A stretch of DNA of 64,000 bases from Pisaster brevispinus (lineage: Eukaryota > Echinodermata > Asteroidea > Forcipulatida > Asteriidae): positions 5,803,827-5,867,826 of the forward strand of contig JAMKCF010000013.1 in the NCBI GenBank assembly GCA_023634235.1, given 5' to 3'. A program made the position numbers and the translations under genes. Each line of letters starts with the position of its first letter. Within the stretch, counting starts at the first letter, position 1. Shown here piece after piece: positions 59,502-64,000 of this stretch. Under the pieces are notes generated by a model that had not been told where the DNA came from, searched no databases, and saw nothing but the letters and a program-made list of their open reading frames with translations.

Positions 59502-62389
59502 TTTGGTTACACGCTGCATGCTGAAACCAGCTGCTGTATGTAGTGTTGGTTCTCTCGTCTTCGCTTTCGCTTCACATGTGACTGAGCTGTCAACCGAGGT
59601 TGTACTTTTTGTGGTTTGAAGATGTTGAGTGCTAAATTTTAAAAAATGGCAGCCTAATACTGATGTGTTGTGGTAAAGTTCTTTGTTGAACGATGGAGCA
59701 CGATTTAACTACTGTGACTGAAACACTAAAAAATGCCTCTTCACTACAACAACTAGGAGAGTACCTTTAAATAATCCTATAGATTGTAAATTAACATGGA
59801 AGTTTGCATTAAATCACTTTAATGGGGCCTTAATTTAAGGAATACAATGGTAGCATGACAACTGAAACCCCTATGTTAACTGAAATGTTTCCGCTGTTTG
59901 ACTGCCGTGTAAATTAACGTAAAACGACATTAGTGGGACCGTGATTGTACTGGGATAATTTTGTACAATTTTTCTTAAAACGTGGTTTTACAAGCATTAT
60001 TATGTAAAATCATTGCGGGCCTATCTACATTTTACAAGGCCCTCTTGGTAAAATTACAGTAGCGGGGCATTTATGTGGCAATTCCGGTCTGTGGTTAAAC
60101 AGTGTGGAATGTAAATTAGCTGAACCTCCAAAGTTAAGATACATTTGTAGGGCCGTGATTTTACAGCAATAACTTCGTGAATTCATTTGTGGGAAACGCT
60201 GTAGTTTTACGAGAAAAATTATGTTAAAAAACTGTGGGGCTATCTTAGTTTCACAAGACCCTTCTTGTAAAATTACAGCAGCTGGGCATTTTTTAACGAC
60301 CCCTCCTGAATTGTGATTTAACAGCGTGCCCGACTTTTACAGTTTTCTGTTTTTTTACGGGAAAGTTCTGGCGTCCAAACTGCCAGGAAAATCCCGTAAA
60401 AATACGGTGGTTTTTTTTACAGTGTACCGACTTATCCAGATTTCGTACGTTAAAAGGCAAAATTATTTCGTTTCAGGACCTTCGGTACTTTTTAAGTCGA
60501 CTGTCTTTTTCGCGCAGAAAACTCGAGAGCTGCTTTTCAATACTTTACTCGTTAAGAAAAAGAAAACCAATGTAAGATTTGCTTTAGTCCGTCTGACGGA
60601 ATTTGTAAGAGACACTGGAGAAGTATCCGAACAACTGTTTTCAGACATTTGGTATTAGAATAAAGGTTCTGTGAGATGTGTATCGACCTCCCCATACCTT
60701 ACACAGTAATCTAAACATGGCATAATTAAGTTTTAAGCTTTCAGGACCCCAGTTGCGAATTGGGCGAGAGTTCATAATTCCATGTACAGCAATGCAAGTC
60801 TACTTTGATCAAGACGACTTAGCACCTTTACGTGTATCTCGTTTTATGACATTGAGAGTCGACTTTATCCTGAAAATCGCATTTTGAAGACTGAATAACA
60901 TTTTAACGTAAGCCCCGATTTGACCATGGAAACATGGAGTGAAATCAATTAACGTCTCCCAGGTGAAATTTAAATCACAAAGTAGAAGGAAAAAAACCGA
61001 GATCTCACGTTACATTCATTTTCACTGTAGTACATAGGCCTACGACGGTAAAGGTCCTCGGGTCATGTACCCGTCTTATAAATGTCACGGGTCACGGGTC
61101 AGTCCATTAGTTTATATTATCGTAGGTGGCGCCTTTTAAATGTAATCAGATGAGGGTTTTGATTTGAACTCTTTCCTTTTGACCCACGGCACTGTCTGAC
61201 ACGCCCGCCATTTTAGGACTCAAATTGCGCGTCGAATTATATGGTAAGCGTGCAGACGCCGCGTCGCCTTAAACGCACAATAGACTGTACAACACACAGG
61301 GTTATTGACCCCCAAAATAGCGCCATCGAGATAAGTGTGATAATGACGTGTGGTGAATTGGGACAATAAAGCAAAATCTGCATCACGGGGCTAACTCCTT
61401 TAAATACCATTGTATTTTTCTCAGCTAAATTTGTAGTGAACTTCAGCTAATTCCGGAACTATCTTGGTTGAAACTTTAATTGTAGGTTTTATAGGCTTTT
61501 TTGCCTTTAACCCACAGTTAGCAGTCACTACACCCGTGCGTCTTTTAGCACAAGTTCACTAGTTTGTTTTGTAAAGACGGTTTTAATAAGTCTTTGTCTT
61601 TTAGCCGTCGACATAGTTTACTGGCAAGCAATTAGTGCACTGAGCCTGTCGTATATTTTGACATAATAAAACAAATGTACACTGGTAATCAACTATAAGC
61701 TCAGTGTTCAGTTGATAAAATAAAACGTCCTCCCAGCCGGAAGATTGACACTGAACCTACATTTAAAGTCTCCTGCGAACGTTTCAGCTGAATTGGGTCT
61801 GCTTGTTCAGAAAACAGCAGCAACAACAACGGTCACAGTATTTTTTATCAAGAACGTCGAATCCATCCATGTTTTGCGAGCTGAGGTGACAGCGGGTACC
61901 AACCGCATCTCTGGCCGCTGAATTCACGAACAGACACCCAAAAGTTCGCGTCTCCGAAAGTTGCTCTTTGGATGTTTAAATTTTTCCGACCTATTTTTAT
62001 TGATGTCTAATCGATAGGGGCACACAAAATAATTTCGCTGACGTTCTACAAACTGAGCTATACAGACCTTTTGTTTGCGGTATCCCTATTTTGTCAATAG
62101 CTTTGTTCGGGGTGCCAGTCAGAAGCTATTCAACCTGTAACTGCCTTCATTACTATTACAATCGTTGATGAGTGGCGTTCATCGTATTTTATTTTAAAGT
62201 GACAAACAAATTCGATTCTAATTTCGAAATTTACAGAATATTATGTTTGTTCGGTGTTTCCAACCCTCCGTATAAGCTACGGTACGGACAAGGAGAACGT
62301 TCACATTATAAAACAATACACATAAAACACGTTTCAAAAGCTTTGCACATGCATATTCCCAAAGGGCATCGCCCGACTGAGAATTCAAT

Positions 62390-62700
62390 TCGATTCAACA
62401 CGGCAAGAGCGCGACGTGCTACACGGCAGTGTTGAACTTAAATCAAAAGTTTGTGCTAAAGGTTGCTCTTTTGTCGAATTTAATTCAAAATTTTCTTATT
62501 GTTTGAGTTCGACACGGCAAAAGTGCGACGTTTAGCGTACGGCTAAGACTGAATCGATTTGACACGGCAAGGACGCAACGTTGTCACCACGACGTGCAGC
62601 TACCGTGTATAGCGCGGCAGAGCCTGCCACGCTTCACGGCAGTGTTTAACTGCTAATTATTTGAGTTCGGCACGGCAAAAGTGCGAGTCAGCGCAGGCAA
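62390..62700. repeat. Degenerate repeats of CACGGCAAAAGTGCGACG
   Basis: TTCAACACGGCAAGAGCGCG (62394), GTTCGACACGGCAAAAGTGC (62507), TTGACACGGCAAGGACGCAA (62559) and GTTCGGCACGGCAAAAGTGC (62667) are variants of one phrase. CACGGCAGTGTT also occurs twice (62422, 62636). Spacing is irregular at about 50-110 bases. Confidence 0.6.
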
Positions 62701-64000
62701 ACATATACATGTAGGTGGTTTTATTGAACACGGGAAGATCGGAGCCAGCACTTTTTTCTAACTTTTTTTTCTCTTCAAAACTTTCATCACAGATGGACAC
62801 TGTATGTGCCAATAACAATATTGTTCCTTTCTGGGATTTCCCGGTACGTTGAAATTCGTCTCACATTAGAGTGCGTTGATCTTTTACATACTTCCTCATT
62901 TAGCTGTCAACAGTTTGGTTTTTTTCTGTTCCGAGAAAGGAGTTGACACTGCTTCATTTTCAAGTTCAACATTTTGTGTGTTGATCGATCGGTCGACAGT
63001 TATGCAAACACGAAATGATTCCTGGTGTTTTTTGCCGGATGTTGATGCAAATATAAAAGAAAATCGCCAACTGATTGATAAACAACTTTAAGGTACAATA
63101 TTATTGTACCATCAAATCAGAAACGAGCGAGCAAAACCTTATTTTGAGAGAAAAAGTGTGTGTGCTTTGTTTTTCCGTTGTCAATATTGTATTTGTCTTT
63201 TATACATTATTTTAATTTGCTTATAGGCAATTAAGTTGAAATAGAAAACATGTGTTCCACCGGTACAATGTGTGCTTGCATTATATCGACTTGTAAATGA
63301 CAATGTATCACATATCGTCAATGTTACTATTTATAGATTGTAGGGAACCCAAGTGCGCCCTCAGTGTTCAAGTGTCTGATCCAGCTTTGCGATTAGCATA
63401 TTTTATTATAAAAAGTTAAGTTTGGGGTCACGACCTTTGGGCTCACTCTCGTTTTCCATTTTAGCTTTGAGCAAGAGAGAGCAAAGCCTATTTTCTGTAG
63501 GCTTTTCTCTCTATTTCGTGTGGAGCAAATAACATTAATCTGGGAAAGATAAGGTTCTAGAACTGTCTGTGAGTATCACTTTTATTTTAAATTATATTTT
63601 GATTAGAGAAACACCGTCTTTTATAAGGCTGTTTGAATCGGTATATTGTAAACTTGTGTGTGTGAGTGTGCCCTTACACATGCCAACTTACGGGGTACTT
63701 TTAACAATGGAACAATGGACCCCACAAGGTGATTTCAATAGGAACAATAGGGCCCACAAGGGAATTCTTTAGAAAAGGGAATAATAGAACAACAATAGCA
63801 GTACCCCACAAACCGGATCCGTAAGGTTGTGTGTGTGTGTGTAGCCAGCCTGGTGTTGTGCTGACCTGTTGACCTTTAACTTTAGTCTTTACATAAGTGA
63901 CTGCTATTTTGTATTGTATGCTGTTTTGTAGTCAATGTGTTGTTGCATTGAAGCGTTAAATCAGTACAGGAGATTATTTTATATTTTACACGTCATCTTA

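Larger units (their letters stand above)
58309..60426. mobile_element. Element with CACTGTAAA terminal inverted repeats
   Basis: TACACTGTAAA at 58309 and TTTACAGTGTA ending at 60426 are exact inverted ends, with TA on both outer sides. Short CACTG ends are typical of CACTA-like and Chapaev-like transposons. The first 500 bases carry a diverged tandem duplication (AAACAAAACGCCGTTTAATA near 58437 and 58647, followed by GGATTATTCCCGTCAAA in both). The right half is rich in GTAAAATTACAG and GTGGGGC words. No transposase ORF is visible. It starts only 48 bases after the Roco stop codon. Confidence 0.6.
58261..64000. other. Repeat-rich region downstream of the Roco gene
   Basis: No coding exon was found. 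It contains a TIR element (58309-60426) with a nested palindromic MITE, a decayed SINE head (about 62040-62105), a set of CACGGCAAAAGTGCGACG phrases (62390-62700), an inverted copy of the TTGCGGGGT repeat (63675-63830) and a GT microsatellite near 63826-63842. 60430-62030 and 62710-63560 are unremarkable AT-rich DNA in which I see nothing supportable. Confidence 0.6.

Noticed and set aside
60326..60658. 110-codon plus-strand open frame
   Set aside because: It runs across the right end of a mobile element, has no recognisable domain and is Phe/Lys/Thr-rich as expected from AT-rich DNA.

Overview
The window is eukaryotic: every gene is cut by many GT-AG introns, there are no operons, and about half of the DNA is dispersed inverted-repeat elements and SINEs. 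The gene content (a GH89 lysosomal enzyme, a C-type lectin/fibronectin receptor, a Roco GTPase with a Death domain) together with tRNA-derived SINEs and abundant palindromic MITEs suggests an invertebrate deuterostome, most likely an echinoderm such as a sea star. That assignment is inference; no species-diagnostic sequence was identified.

Layout. 1-76 (+): the last codons of an unidentified gene. 2567-17703 (-): a complete alpha-N-acetylglucosaminidase (NAGLU) gene. I could reconstruct 20 coding exons whose phases all agree, giving a 786-residue protein with both catalytic glutamates. 17704-22114: intergenic DNA between two divergent genes. 22115-43394 (+): a complete 27-exon gene for a 1411-residue type I membrane protein: signal peptide, five consecutive [C-type lectin + fibronectin III-like] modules, a SEA-like juxtamembrane region, one membrane span and a short tail. 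Modules 2, 3 and 4 are near-identical tandem copies with a period of about 2.93 kb. 43395-54639: a repeat-rich desert with several apparent DNA transposons. 54640-58260 (+): a three-exon Roco-family gene encoding P-loop GTPase, COR and Death domains, in which about eight predicted membrane helices lie inside the GTPase domain. 58261-64000: repeats, including a 2.1 kb element with short CACTGTAAA ends.

How the genes relate. The three main genes do not form a pathway. NAGLU is a lysosomal housekeeping enzyme for heparan sulfate breakdown. The lectin receptor and the Roco-Death protein both look like recognition or signalling proteins of the kind expanded in invertebrate immunity, but nothing in the sequence links them. 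The two most noteworthy items are the membrane cassette inserted in the Roc GTPase and the recently duplicated lectin modules, which carry a micro-inversion in one intron copy.

Most repeats are palindromic elements without coding capacity. At least four such families recur inside the introns of the two large genes.
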